Both the position numbers and the translations under genes were made by a program. DNA of 64,000 nucleotides from Niabella soli DSM 19437 (GTDB lineage Bacteria; Bacteroidota; Bacteroidia; Chitinophagales; Chitinophagaceae), in assembly GCF_000243115.2 (NCBI RefSeq), contig NZ_CP007035.1:2604001-2668000 (forward strand), given 5' to 3'. The notes beneath the pieces were generated by a model. The model ran no database searches, was not told the DNA's origin, and worked only from the letters and a program-made list of their open reading frames with translations. This document shows, in pieces, positions 44,135 to 53,208 of the stretch. Position 1 is the stretch's first letter; the number at the start of each line of letters is the position of its first letter.

Positions 44135-45406
44135 ATGAACAAGATCTTATTAATCATACAACGGGAATATTTAAGCAGGGTACGTAAAAAAAGTTTTATA
44201 ATAACTACTTTGCTCCTGCCCCTGGCTTACTTAGGATTGATCTTTGGCACTTCCTATATTTCTGAAAAAGCGGGTGCCAATCTGAAAATTGCTATTATTG
44301 ATTCCTCCGGAAGCTTTACCCAGCAGCGTATTGATAAGGCCAACAAAGATTATCCCGGCAGTACCCTAACGCTGGTAAAAGATGCCCCGGCTGATCTTGG
44401 AAAAGATTTTGACACCAAAGGATACGACGGCTATGTGGTGATCCCCGCCAACACTATGGTCTCCAATGCCCCGGACAATCTTATCATTAAGTCTAAAAAA
44501 ACACTGGGAACCGTTGCTGAGGTACAGGCAAAATTAAATACCATCTGGAATGGCATCAAATATGAGCGCCTTGGCATCGATACCCTGAAACAAAATGTGC
44601 TCAATGAAAGTAAATTAAACGTAAAGGCGGAGAACACCGTTAATAAAACAACAGATGCATCGCTGGCCTACGGCATCGGGTTTGCCTGCGGTTTGCTGAT
44701 CTATTTTATTGTGCTGTTATATGGAACACAGGTAATGATGGGCGTTATGGAAGAAAAAACCAATCGCATTGCTGAAATTATGGTATCCTCCGTAAAACCA
44801 TTCCAGATGATGATCGGTAAAATCATAGGCATCGCGTTGGTGGCGCTGACGCAATTCGTTTTATGGATCCTGTTTATTACCCTTATTTACAATGTATCAA
44901 AAGCAGGCATGGGCGATAAAAATGCTGTGGCCGGCGTTATCGGCGACATTCAGAAAATATTTACCAGTGTGGACGTGCCTTTGATCCTTTTCCTTTTTGT
45001 CTTTTATTTTTTGGGAGGCTTTTTCTTTTACGCATCCATCTATGCCGCGGTGGGCAGTACGGTAAATGAGGACATGCGCGAAGCACAGTCGCTCAGCTTT
45101 CCCATAACTATGATCATCGTATTTTCCTTTTTCCTTATGACCACTGCCGCAAAGGATCCCGCCAGCCCTGTTGCCGTTTGGGGCAGCATTATTCCTTTTT
45201 CTTCCCCGCTGGTGATGATGGCGCGCATCCCCTATGGTATGCCCGGAACAGTGCCTTATTGGCAACTGGCGCTCAGCATGGCCCTTTTGGTGGCCTCCTT
45301 TCTTTTCCTGTCCTGGTTTGCAGGCAAGATCTACCGTACCGGAATTTTAATGTACGGCAAAAAACCAACCTGGAAGGAAATGATCCGGTGGGCTTTTAGG
45401 AAGTAA
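44135..45406 (+). CDS. ABC-2 type permease (NatB-like)
   Basis: The 423-aa protein starts with the typical LIIQREYLSRVRKKSFIITTLLLPL helix (about 5-29), has a large extracytoplasmic loop (about 45-180), then five more hydrophobic segments, with GVMEEKTNRIAEIMVSSVKPFQMMIGKIIG between the second and third as in ABC-2 permeases. It is the membrane partner of the ATPase just upstream; both are on one operon. The transported substrate is unknown. Confidence 0.92.
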   Translation: MNKILLIIQREYLSRVRKKSFIITTLLLPLAYLGLIFGTSYISEKAGANLKIAIIDSSGSFTQQRIDKANKDYPGSTLTLVKDAPADLGKDFDTKGYDGYVVIPANTMVSNAPDNLIIKSKKTLGTVAEVQAKLNTIWNGIKYERLGIDTLKQNVLNESKLNVKAENTVNKTTDASLAYGIGFACGLLIYFIVLLYGTQVMMGVMEEKTNRIAEIMVSSVKPFQMMIGKIIGIALVALTQFVLWILFITLIYNVSKAGMGDKNAVAGVIGDIQKIFTSVDVPLILFLFVFYFLGGFFFYASIYAAVGSTVNEDMREAQSLSFPITMIIVFSFFLMTTAAKDPASPVAVWGSIIPFSSPLVMMARIPYGMPGTVPYWQLALSMALLVASFLFLSWFAGKIYRTGILMYGKKPTWKEMIRWAFRK

Positions 45407-45566
45407 GTTTACAAGCTGAAAAGGTAACAAGGGGTGATTGAAAGAAGCTCCCTTTCAACTGGCAAACCTGTCAACCATTCAACTTATCCCCTGCTTTTTC
45501 TGACAGCTCGCCGTTGCCCAATATCCTTTTACCGACTTCCTGTTTATTTTTGGCTGCTTTAATGAT

Positions 45567-45574
45567 TAGATTTG
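45567..45574 (+). promoter_or_regulatory. -7 box TAGATTTG just before the DUF2752 gene
   Basis: TAGATTTG matches TAnnTTTG and ends four bases before the ATG at 45579. A TTTG at 45549-45552 has too short a spacing. The layout suggests a leaderless mRNA. Confidence 0.42.
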
Positions 45575-45578
45575 TTCT

Positions 45579-45908
45579 ATGAAAGTGAAAGCATTCTTTA
45601 AAAACTACAACGAGGCGCTCCTCTGGACGGGGGCGCTGGTTGCGCTGTTTTTTATGAATGTTGACCATAACGCGGTATCGCTATGTCCTTTGAAAGCGCT
45701 GGGTGTACACTGGTGCCCCGGCTGCGGCATCGGTCATTCGATCCATTACACCCTGCACTTGAATTTTGCAGCCGCCTGGAAGGCGCATATCCTGGGGATA
45801 CCCGCCACCATCGTGCTGATATACCAGATAATAAAATCTTTACATTTTACCAATAAAAACTATAACAATGGATCAGCAACACGTATTGCGTATTATACCG
45901 GATATTGA
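45579..45908 (+). CDS. DUF2752 family membrane protein
   Basis: The 109-aa protein has two membrane helices (about 13-30 and 66-85) and the DUF2752 signature CPLKALGVHWCPGCGIGHSIHYTLHLNFAAAW, with three conserved cysteines at about 36, 46 and 49. The family is of unknown function and common in Bacteroidota and cyanobacteria. Its last 41 bases overlap the start of the TM2 gene in another frame, so the two are translated together. Confidence 0.88.
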   Translation: MKVKAFFKNYNEALLWTGALVALFFMNVDHNAVSLCPLKALGVHWCPGCGIGHSIHYTLHLNFAAAWKAHILGIPATIVLIYQIIKSLHFTNKNYNNGSATRIAYYTGY

Positions 45909-46248
45909 ATATGACGAACTGGTAACGGTACTGCATATTACAAAAGACATGAATGAACAACAGCAGCAACAATTCCTGATTACTTACCAGCGCAAAAGAA
46001 AAAGCCGCAATGAAATGCTGCTTTTGACCCTGATCGGATTTGTGGGCGTTGCCGGCATCCAGCGACTGGTGATCGGCGATATCGCCCTGGGCATCGTTTA
46101 TTTACTCACCGGCGGCCTTTGCCTGGTAGGAACCATTATTGATCTTATAAAGGTTAATTCGCTTACACAGGAGTACAACCAGAAGCAGGCTTTGGAAACT
46201 GCCGGGCTGATCGCTGCTATTTACAATATGCCCAACCAGCGCTCTTAG
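45868..46248 (+). CDS. TM2 domain-containing protein
   Basis: The 126-aa protein has an acidic/Gln-rich N-terminus (1-45) and then a TM2 domain of two helices with the usual turn between them (LLTLIGFVGVAGIQRLVIGDIALGIVYLLTGGLCLVGTIIDLIKV, about 51-95). TM2 proteins are membrane proteins of unknown function often found beside DUF2752 proteins in this phylum. It begins 41 bases before the end of the DUF2752 gene. Confidence 0.87.
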   Translation: MDQQHVLRIIPDIEYDELVTVLHITKDMNEQQQQQFLITYQRKRKSRNEMLLLTLIGFVGVAGIQRLVIGDIALGIVYLLTGGLCLVGTIIDLIKVNSLTQEYNQKQALETAGLIAAIYNMPNQRS

Positions 46249-46251
46249 TGC

Positions 46252-48288
46252 TTATCTCCATTCAAATGCAGCACCGGTAAAGAAATTTCTTTTTGGCGCT
46301 GCGTTATAATACCGGCCCGCCGCGGCATTAATATCATTACCCAGACTATAGGTTTCATTTAGCAGGTTATCCGCACCGGCATAAAGGGTAACATTTATTT
46401 TATTCCATTTTTTCCGGTACCCGATCTTTGCGCCCAACAGGTGATAGGCATTTGCCTGCGCTGCGTTGGCATCAGTCAAAAAAACCGGTGAGGCGCCATA
46501 ATAGTTCGCGTCAATATAAAGCCCCATTCGCGCAGCCACGGCTACCCGAGCATTTAGTGTGCTGGCCGGCACGCCGGGTATACGGTTGCCCGAATAAGTG
46601 ATCGTATCTTTTATAAAATTGCCATACCTGAAATGATTATAGGTGTAGTTGACGCTTGCATTCAGATAGTCAAAAAAACTATTAAAACGAAAGGCCCGGA
46701 AATAATTGCCGTAACCCTCAACACCGCGCTCCTTAACCGCACCTGCATTCGTAAAATAATCAGCTCCCGAAGCATCACGCCGTTGGGTGATTGCGTCCGT
46801 AAGATCAAAATAAAAACCCGTCAGTTCAAAATGCAGGCTCGAGCTATTAAAATTAAAATGCTTTCTTCCCGTCAACTCATAATTCCAGCCGTGCTCCGCT
46901 TTCAGGTCCTTGTTAAGGATCGTTGTAGAAGGAAGAATTTCCGCAACAGCGGGCGGTGAAAACCCCCTGGATACCGTAGCTAATACATCGGTAGACCCAA
47001 GCTTACGCAGCACCGTGAAGCGCGGCGCCAGTTCATTATTATAATGAAATACCTGTTCCGTAACGGGGTAGGCATTCATTCGCGTAAAGGCCAGTTTGCT
47101 CTTATTATAACTCACACCAGCAGTATACACCCAATGATCCCGCAGGGAAACCGATGCCTGAGTAAATATACTATAGGTCCCGATATTGACGTCATCATCC
47201 GTTTGCAGGGTGTCCGGCCGGCCCTGGTTATTGCCAGAAACGCGGATCGTGGAATAGCCTTGTTGCGCCTCAATACCCGTATTCCACTGCAACGTATTAT
47301 TACCGCTCCATTTTTTATTATATACAAAAACGCTACGGCCCCCGAATTGCGGTTCATTACGGTTCTCGTAATTTCTTATCGCGCTGTTCTTAACCTGCGC
47401 AAAAGAAGAGTAGAGCGTTGTAGCGTTGCTCCAGGCTTCGCCAAAATGCTGTGTGTGTGTAATACCGGCAGTAATTGTCTTTTGCCAGATGGCAGCATTA
47501 ACCGCTGCGGCAGAAGGAAAGGCTCCCGCTGCCGGGCGCGCCGCCGCCGGGTTCGCATTGAATTCCTTCAGCGTAAGTGCCCCCGGAGTTTGGTAGTAAA
47601 GATCAGAGAAAAGAAGCAGCGCGGAAAGCTCCTGATCCTTCCATTTAATATTGGTATGCCAGCTCAGGTTGTTACGTTGCATAGCCGATTGCGCCCGGTA
47701 ACCATCTGACTGGTTATGCGCATAAGTGATCGTATTAGTAAGATTCTCTTTTTGCCAGGTAGCCTCTGCAAAAATACTTTGGGTATGATAAGAACCCGCA
47801 GCATATTCTACATTAATACCGCTCTTGCTGTTGCGGGGCGGTTCCAGCAAAATCAATCCTCCCGTTCCGGCCCCGTACATACTTGAAGCAGGTCCTTTAA
47901 AAACAGTGATCGATTTAAAATTATTATAGGCCAGTTGGTTAAAATAAGTATTGCCCCCCGGGTCGGTAAGCGGGATGTCGCCCCAATACACTTTCACATT
48001 GCGTACTCCAAAAGGAGCGCGGAGGGAACTGCCCCTTATATTAATACGATAACTGCCGGGCGAACGCTCCTCCATCCGCACCCCGGAAATGGTATTTAAA
48101 GCCGTTACCAGCGAGAGTTTATTGGCCGGAACATCCGAAGCCAGGTTGCGAACAATAGCGGTGGCTCTGTTCTCGTTCTGGCCAAAAGCATGAACCGTTA
48201 TGGCTTCAATTGTTTTTACAGAATCAGTATCCTGCCCGTAAATAAATCCGGAATAAAGAATACAAAACAAAAAAATGAAATAGCGCAT
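46252..48288 (-). CDS. TonB-dependent outer-membrane receptor
   Basis: The 678-aa protein has a signal peptide (cut after YGQD), a plug domain (about 25-150: AITVHAFGQNENRATAIVRNLA, NIRGSSLRAPFGVRNVKVYWGDIPLTDPGGNT, VFKGPASSMYGAGTGG) and a 22-strand beta-barrel ending in NFFTGAAFEWR with a terminal aromatic. It imports a substrate such as a siderophore, cobalamin or other chelate in a TonB/ExbBD-driven way. No SusD partner or N-terminal carboxypeptidase-like domain is present, so it is more like a classical metal-chelate receptor than a polysaccharide one. I use the ATG at 48288; a TTG lies five codons earlier. Confidence 0.93.
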   Translation of the reverse strand: MRYFIFLFCILYSGFIYGQDTDSVKTIEAITVHAFGQNENRATAIVRNLASDVPANKLSLVTALNTISGVRMEERSPGSYRINIRGSSLRAPFGVRNVKVYWGDIPLTDPGGNTYFNQLAYNNFKSITVFKGPASSMYGAGTGGLILLEPPRNSKSGINVEYAAGSYHTQSIFAEATWQKENLTNTITYAHNQSDGYRAQSAMQRNNLSWHTNIKWKDQELSALLLFSDLYYQTPGALTLKEFNANPAAARPAAGAFPSAAAVNAAIWQKTITAGITHTQHFGEAWSNATTLYSSFAQVKNSAIRNYENRNEPQFGGRSVFVYNKKWSGNNTLQWNTGIEAQQGYSTIRVSGNNQGRPDTLQTDDDVNIGTYSIFTQASVSLRDHWVYTAGVSYNKSKLAFTRMNAYPVTEQVFHYNNELAPRFTVLRKLGSTDVLATVSRGFSPPAVAEILPSTTILNKDLKAEHGWNYELTGRKHFNFNSSSLHFELTGFYFDLTDAITQRRDASGADYFTNAGAVKERGVEGYGNYFRAFRFNSFFDYLNASVNYTYNHFRYGNFIKDTITYSGNRIPGVPASTLNARVAVAARMGLYIDANYYGASPVFLTDANAAQANAYHLLGAKIGYRKKWNKINVTLYAGADNLLNETYSLGNDINAAAGRYYNAAPKRNFFTGAAFEWR

Positions 48289-48343
48289 GCCATAAAAATG
48301 CAACTTTTTCCTGTAGCTACAGCATAAAATATGGTTCTTGCTT

Positions 48344-48351
48344 TAATTTTG
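48344..48351 (+). promoter_or_regulatory. -7 box TAATTTTG for the DUF3298 lipoprotein
   Basis: TAATTTTG matches TAnnTTTG, followed by C, 28 bases before the ATG at 48380. Confidence 0.45.
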
Positions 48352-48379
48352 CGATACAGCAGCTAAATTTAAACAACCC

Positions 48380-49546
48380 ATGAAAAGAGCTTTGCTTTTT
48401 TTTGCAGTATTCGCTTTTATTATTCATAGTTGTAAAAACAATGATACAAAAAAAGGCGAACCTACTGCCGCCGAAGCAGATTCAGTCAATTATTACGCGC
48501 AATACACAGGTACCATCGGCAATATACCCGTAACCCTGAACCTGGTAAAGTTCGGGGAAGGCTACTCCATCAACTATGTAGCTGCGGACAAGGGAAGTAT
48601 TGTGGAACTCCGTTACCAAAAGGATTCGTTGTTAAAAAACGACAGTCTTTTTTTTACGGCGCCCGGCGATTTAAGAAGGGGCCTGTACGGACCGGAAAAC
48701 GAAATCCACTTCCATTTGTTATTAAACGCTGCAACCATTACGGGCAGCCGGATCAGCGGCGACAAGAAAACCAACCTTCCGGTTTTACTGAAACGCGACA
48801 ACCATTCTATCGATTTTGGTCCCCTGGTCTATATTGATTCCCTAAGATCCGATGGCTTTAAAAAAGATACTCCGACAGCGCATGTTTCGCTGGTGGTATT
48901 GCACCCCTCCGGCGCAGCATCCGGCGGAAACTGGTTTAACAGCGTTATAAAAAAAGAGGTATTGGAGGAATTGGTGACCGATTCCGCTACTACATTGCAA
49001 AACAGTATTGTTCATTACGGAAAGAATTTCCTCCAGGATTTTAACGACGATATTGACACGTTGAAAGCCTCCAACTCCGGTAACGATCCTGTTCCCTACT
49101 CCCTGATGCACTATAACCAACAGGTGCATTCCAATTTGGTGCATAACAATAATGGCTATGCGGTAATGAGTGTCAGTAAGTATATGTATACCGGTGGCGC
49201 TCATGGAATGTTTACACAGCGGTTTCTTTGCTTTGATATACCACAAAAGAAAGCATTGCGGCTTTCGGATGTGTTGGTGATGGATTCCACACAGCTCGAA
49301 TCCATTTTGGAAAAACAACTGCGGGAGCAATATAATATTCCTGCAGACAAGCCCCTGACGGAACTTCTTTTTGACAACCGGATTGCGCTGACCCAAAATT
49401 TCTACTTCACATCCAAAGGCATCGGCTTTTTATACCAGCCTTATGAAATTGCCGCTTATGCCGTTGGCCCGATAAATATCTGGCTTCCGTATACCGGGCT
49501 AAAGCCCTACCTGACGCCTGGATTTATACAAAGAATGGGCATTTAA
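48380..49546 (+). CDS. Lipoprotein with DUF4163/DUF3298 (RsiV-like) domain
   Basis: The 388-aa protein has a lipoprotein signal (hydrophobic 5-15, lipobox IIHSC, Cys18), an N-terminal beta domain (about 35-140, YAQYTGTIGNIPVTLNLVKFGEGYSINY) and a C-terminal DUF3298 domain (about 180-388) with the marks YTGGAHGMFTQRFLCFDIPQKKALRLSDVLV and FYFTSKGIGFLYQPYEIAAYAVGPINIWLPY. The domain is found in RsiV, the lysozyme-sensing anti-sigma, and in other envelope proteins. No sigma factor is adjacent, so its role here is open. Confidence 0.88.
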   Translation: MKRALLFFAVFAFIIHSCKNNDTKKGEPTAAEADSVNYYAQYTGTIGNIPVTLNLVKFGEGYSINYVAADKGSIVELRYQKDSLLKNDSLFFTAPGDLRRGLYGPENEIHFHLLLNAATITGSRISGDKKTNLPVLLKRDNHSIDFGPLVYIDSLRSDGFKKDTPTAHVSLVVLHPSGAASGGNWFNSVIKKEVLEELVTDSATTLQNSIVHYGKNFLQDFNDDIDTLKASNSGNDPVPYSLMHYNQQVHSNLVHNNNGYAVMSVSKYMYTGGAHGMFTQRFLCFDIPQKKALRLSDVLVMDSTQLESILEKQLREQYNIPADKPLTELLFDNRIALTQNFYFTSKGIGFLYQPYEIAAYAVGPINIWLPYTGLKPYLTPGFIQRMGI

Positions 49547-49569
49547 ACACTGTAGGTTGTAAGAAATTT

Positions 49570-49636
49570 CTCACAGATGCCGCAGATTTGCTCAGATCTT
49601 TGAAAACCTTCTGTGAGAATCCGTGGAATCTGTGAG
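49570..49636. repeat. Inverted repeat, CTCACAGATnCC family
   Basis: CTCACAGATGCCGCAGATTT and the complement of the right arm CTCACAGATTCCACGGATTC (continuing TCACAGA) are partners. It is the same family as 3700-3787. Confidence 0.75.
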
Positions 49637-49718
49637 TTGAATTATAACGCTAACTTCATCAGGTGCATTGACAAATAATATATACAACCCTTTAACAAGA
49701 TCCTATTTCATTTGATTG

Positions 49719-49726
49719 TATCTTAG
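49719..49726 (+). promoter_or_regulatory. -7 box TATCTTAG just before a hypothetical gene
   Basis: TATCTTAG (one mismatch to TAnnTTTG) ends five bases before the ATG at 49732, the same spacing as at dut. Confidence 0.35.
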
Positions 49727-49731
49727 CCTCA

Positions 49732-50313
49732 ATGGCAAAACTGCTTACCGCCCTCTGCTTTCTGTTTTTTTCGCTGGCCCTGTTGGCACAACCGGGCTAT
49801 CATCACATGAGCGATTATATATCCATAAAAAAGAAGAATGGAAGAACCATCCAAAATTACTTACCCGGTATGTCCATCAATTTTGTTACAACGGACAACA
49901 TAGCGTACGAAGGCCCGATCGCACAGATAAAAAACGACAGCATTTTCGTTCAGTTCTTTCAGATCGTGAAACAACCTACTATTTGGGGCAACTACCTCGT
50001 GGATACCGTAAAGACCTATACGGTACCCTTTTATTACAGGGATATAAAAAATATCATCGCCAACCGTACGATAAAACGGCGGGGATATCTGAATACACTG
50101 GGGTTCATGCTTAAAATAGGAGGCGCCGGATATGCAGTGATCAACACGGTAAACAGTTTGCGGACGCATGAGGCCCCTTTTGCGGGTAGCAATGGTAGGA
50201 ATTTGCTCATCGCTACAGGTGCTTTTGGCCTGGGGTATTACATGAGCCAGCGTTTCAAATCCATTAACCGCATCTCAAAAAAGAACCGGATTGTTTATGT
50301 CAATATGCAATAG
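49732..50313 (+). CDS. Hypothetical secreted or envelope protein (193 aa)
   Basis: Not recognised. It has a signal peptide (MAKLLTALCFLFFSLALL, cut after AQ), a beta-rich segment (ISIKKKNGRTIQNYLPGMSI, then FVTTDNIAYEGPIAQIKNDSIFVQFFQI) and a glycine-rich hydrophobic stretch at about 125-170 that could be a membrane hairpin, ending in basic residues. Its stop directly abuts the stop of the convergent beta-barrel gene (50314). The role is unknown; similar proteins occur as singletons in Bacteroidota. Confidence 0.7.
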   Translation: MAKLLTALCFLFFSLALLAQPGYHHMSDYISIKKKNGRTIQNYLPGMSINFVTTDNIAYEGPIAQIKNDSIFVQFFQIVKQPTIWGNYLVDTVKTYTVPFYYRDIKNIIANRTIKRRGYLNTLGFMLKIGGAGYAVINTVNSLRTHEAPFAGSNGRNLLIATGAFGLGYYMSQRFKSINRISKKNRIVYVNMQ

Positions 50314-51192
50314 CTACCTGTTTTCAATCTTATTAAAAAGATCTCCTGGTCGCAGGCGGATTCCAAACGTGTAAGGAGTCATATCCAGCCCTCTTTTGTA
50401 CATGCCTTTAAACGCATATGATCCATAAAAAGTAACCACCCCCAATGTCAGATCCCCTACATAAGAAAGTTTCCAGGGCTTTAACCCAAAAGCGTCTTTC
50501 GCTTTTTGTTTTCCTTCATCCGAAGTAATGGTTTTATTACGGGAGGCGTACAGATAGCCGATACTCACACCAGCGCTCAATTCAAAAGGATAGATCCGGT
50601 CCGGGGTAAAATTAAAATTAAGCATTAGCGGAACCGTAACATAATCAGCCGCCAATTTGTCTTTCTTATAAATTCTTTCAGGAGGAACCGATTGGGCCCT
50701 GGCATCTATTGAAACCACCGGCGGATCTTGTGTAGCCGGCGGATTCGGATCATAGCGAACCGGCTGTGTATAAAAATAGTTATTCAATTCCAGCCCCACC
50801 CCGTATTGCAGGTTCAGCACATGATGCACCAGGCTATAGCGTTGCGTTACCACCCACAGGTTAATGTTCCTGGATTTAAATCCTTTTGTTTCGAACCACT
50901 GATTATTACTTCCCGGAGCATAGGCCTGTGCGGCTACCCCGGGGTAGTCGGTGCGGTCAACAAAGCTCGACATACCGATATCCACCATTCCCCATTCGGT
51001 AGTAATCTTTTTCAGTGTTCTTCTGGAATTGATATTTTTAAAAAAGCCTTTCTTCGGTTCATTTTTTGGGGGCCGGTTGTCCCTTATAACCGTTATGCCA
51101 TTGATCACCAAAGTATCAGGCCTGGTATCCTGCCCTTCAACAAACAATGGGGCAATCATACCCATCAGTAATAAGAAGCGTATCTTTTTCAT
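50314..51192 (-). CDS. Outer-membrane beta-barrel protein, paralogue 2 of the sigma operon
   Basis: The 292-aa protein has a signal peptide (MKKIRFLLLMGMIAPLFV, cut after EGQ) and a barrel with Tyr/Gly strands; it is clearly a paralogue of the gene upstream (shared ITSDEGKQKAKD, PWKLSYVGDLTLG, YGSYAFKGMYKRGLDMTPYTFGIRL). Both are probably outer-membrane proteins controlled by the sigma factor at the head of the operon. I use the ATG at 51192; another lies one codon before it. Confidence 0.82.
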   Translation of the reverse strand: MKKIRFLLLMGMIAPLFVEGQDTRPDTLVINGITVIRDNRPPKNEPKKGFFKNINSRRTLKKITTEWGMVDIGMSSFVDRTDYPGVAAQAYAPGSNNQWFETKGFKSRNINLWVVTQRYSLVHHVLNLQYGVGLELNNYFYTQPVRYDPNPPATQDPPVVSIDARAQSVPPERIYKKDKLAADYVTVPLMLNFNFTPDRIYPFELSAGVSIGYLYASRNKTITSDEGKQKAKDAFGLKPWKLSYVGDLTLGVVTFYGSYAFKGMYKRGLDMTPYTFGIRLRPGDLFNKIENR

Positions 51193-51260
51193 CATTCCTG
51201 ACAACAATTTCATTAACAATCCTACGCTTAATAAAGATAAGAAAGTGCCCGGTCATATCC

Positions 51261-52151
51261 TCATAATCCCAATCTTATGCCAACGGTATAGGGTGTTACC
51301 TCCAGTCCGCGCTTAAACATGCTCTTTATTGCATAAGAGCCATAGAGGCTCAGATAGCCCAGGTTCAGCTCTCCCACATAGGATAATTTCCAGGGATTTA
51401 AATCAAAATTGTCTTTTGCTTTTTGTTTACCATTATCCGAAGTAATCGTTTTGTTGCGGGAGGCATACAGGTATCCTGCGCTTACCCCAAAGCTAAACCC
51501 AAACTCACGGCTTGCTTTTATTTTGACCGTTTTATTACCAACCTCCGCTATTTTCCGGTTTTTAGAAGGGAAGGCTACGTTCAGCATTAACGGAACGGTG
51601 AGATAATCTGCGGCCAGTTTATTTTTACTGTAATTCCGGTTTGGCTCATTATCCATGTAAACAACTGCAGGATCGGGAACATTGGTGGCAGGATCCGGGT
51701 TGAACCGCACCGGGTTCTTAAACCGGTAGTTGTTCAATTCCAGCCCCAGGGCATATTTCAAATTTAAAGTATGCTGCACCAGGTTTATTTTCTGGGTCAC
51801 TATCCAGATGTTCACATTTATTGACTTGCCGAAGCGCAGATCGAACCAATTGGCATTTGCGCCCGGGGCATAAGCCTGGGCGGCCGCGCCGGTATAATTG
51901 GTATTGTCAGCAAAATTGGCAAAGCCCAGGTCGATACCCAACCAACTGGTTGCAACATTTCGTTTTTTTGATGCCTTTACCCAGGCCTGCCCGTTTTCCG
52001 TAACAATTACGGAGTCTTTATTTTTCTCTGTGATCACTTTTACCGTTATTTCGCTGGTATCTACCGGGCTTTTCTCTTTTCTACCCTGCGCCTGCGACCA
52101 TAGGGGCGCCATTAAAGCAATCAGTATTAGTATGTTTCTTCCTGTCTTCAT
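51261..52151 (-). CDS. Outer-membrane beta-barrel protein, paralogue 1 of the sigma operon
   Basis: The 296-aa protein has a signal peptide (cut after SQAQ, residue 21), a Lys/Glu-rich linker and a barrel closely related to the downstream gene (SWLGIDLGFANFADNTNYTG; ALGLELNNYRF; GFSFGVSAGYLYASRNKTITSD; SYAIKSMFKRGLEVTPYTVGIRL). Its ATG overlaps the stop of the anti-sigma candidate by four bases (ATGA), so it is translated with it. The pair looks like a tandem duplication. Confidence 0.84.
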   Translation of the reverse strand: MKTGRNILILIALMAPLWSQAQGRKEKSPVDTSEITVKVITEKNKDSVIVTENGQAWVKASKKRNVATSWLGIDLGFANFADNTNYTGAAAQAYAPGANANWFDLRFGKSINVNIWIVTQKINLVQHTLNLKYALGLELNNYRFKNPVRFNPDPATNVPDPAVVYMDNEPNRNYSKNKLAADYLTVPLMLNVAFPSKNRKIAEVGNKTVKIKASREFGFSFGVSAGYLYASRNKTITSDNGKQKAKDNFDLNPWKLSYVGELNLGYLSLYGSYAIKSMFKRGLEVTPYTVGIRLGL

Positions 52152-53170
52152 TTTCTTTGTTTTACATTAAACGCAAATCCGGCAACGGTCACCTGGTCAG
52201 CTCCTTCATCAAAAGAATCGGCTACCTTATCCTCAATGCGTTTTATTAGTTTCTTAAATAATGATCTTTTTTCTTTTACGGAGGGTTCCTGTGCTACAGC
52301 GACCTTCACCAAACCCGCTTCCGCCGGGTTATTTGTATTCCCTTCCGGCTGTACAGATCTTGTTCCAACCTCCGGTGTCGACGCAACAGCGGGAACATCA
52401 GCGGGAAGGCGTTCCTGATGGACCTGCCCTGGCGCTGGTGCTATAGGTGGTGTTGCCCGCTTCGTCCGCAATGCCCCCGGCGCCTGTTGTTCATTAGCTC
52501 CCAGGGAGTTTTTTTTAACCGGCTTTTGTTTCAAAGCCACCGTCTCTTGTACCGGTGCTGTTTCGATAGCCGCTCCGGGAGAGGCCTGGGGCAATGCAGC
52601 AACCCGGTTATCAATATCCGGGGTGTTTATGCCGGTTTTCCCAGGGTACAGACCAGCAAGGTCTGTAGTGCTCATCGCCTGTTCTTTTCGTTGATGTAAA
52701 AGTCCATATCCGGCAACCAGGAGTAGTATTGCTGCTGCTGCAGCGATCTTCCAGTTATAGAATCGTACCACTTTTGCCCGCTTATATAAAGCGTTTTTGT
52801 CGGGAAAGACCAGGGTCGTATCCGGAGTTGCAATCGTCTTCCGGAAGAGATCCATCCGTTGCTGAATGGCTGGCGTGGGATGCTGAAGCGCCGTTCTTAT
52901 ATGATCCTCCACGGGCGCCCCGTCCAGGTATAACAAGATCGCTTCGTCTGATATGAAAGATTGCTTCTGCAATAGCCCTCCTTTATTTGGAAAGACGATT
53001 GCAGCATCGGGTTTGATTCTTGTTTGCAACAACAAGTCAAGTTCTGGTTTTAAGTCGGGGTATTGCGTCACAAAAAGTTCTACCGATTTTCGCTCGCCGG
53101 AGTCCAATTCATCGTCAACATACAAAAGAAAGTAATCTTCATAATTGCTATGGTTAATTATTTCTTTCAT
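52148..53170 (-). CDS. Membrane anti-sigma factor candidate
   Basis: The 340-aa protein has a cytoplasmic N-terminal part (1-140) with two repeats of the pattern DYFLLYVDDELDSGERKSVE… / AILLYLDGAPVE…, which look like anti-sigma-type helical modules, one membrane helix at about 145-160 (AAAAILLLVAGYGLL), and a Pro/Ala/Val-rich periplasmic tail with a basic C-terminus. The position between the sigma factor and two beta-barrels, with a 4-base overlap to the first barrel, supports an anti-sigma role. It has no FecR sensor domain. Confidence 0.75.
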   Translation of the reverse strand: MKEIINHSNYEDYFLLYVDDELDSGERKSVELFVTQYPDLKPELDLLLQTRIKPDAAIVFPNKGGLLQKQSFISDEAILLYLDGAPVEDHIRTALQHPTPAIQQRMDLFRKTIATPDTTLVFPDKNALYKRAKVVRFYNWKIAAAAAILLLVAGYGLLHQRKEQAMSTTDLAGLYPGKTGINTPDIDNRVAALPQASPGAAIETAPVQETVALKQKPVKKNSLGANEQQAPGALRTKRATPPIAPAPGQVHQERLPADVPAVASTPEVGTRSVQPEGNTNNPAEAGLVKVAVAQEPSVKEKRSLFKKLIKRIEDKVADSFDEGADQVTVAGFAFNVKQRK

Positions 53171-53208
53171 TCGAGGATTTTTGTTTTATACCGGTCATAA
53201 AGACCCAA

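Noticed and set aside
47044-47709. Long plus-strand frame (221 codons) inside the TonB receptor gene
   Set aside because: It is antisense to a well-supported receptor and has no protein-like motifs.
50314-52151. The two beta-barrels as one broken gene
   Set aside because: Each has its own signal peptide, start and full-length barrel, so they are tandem paralogues.
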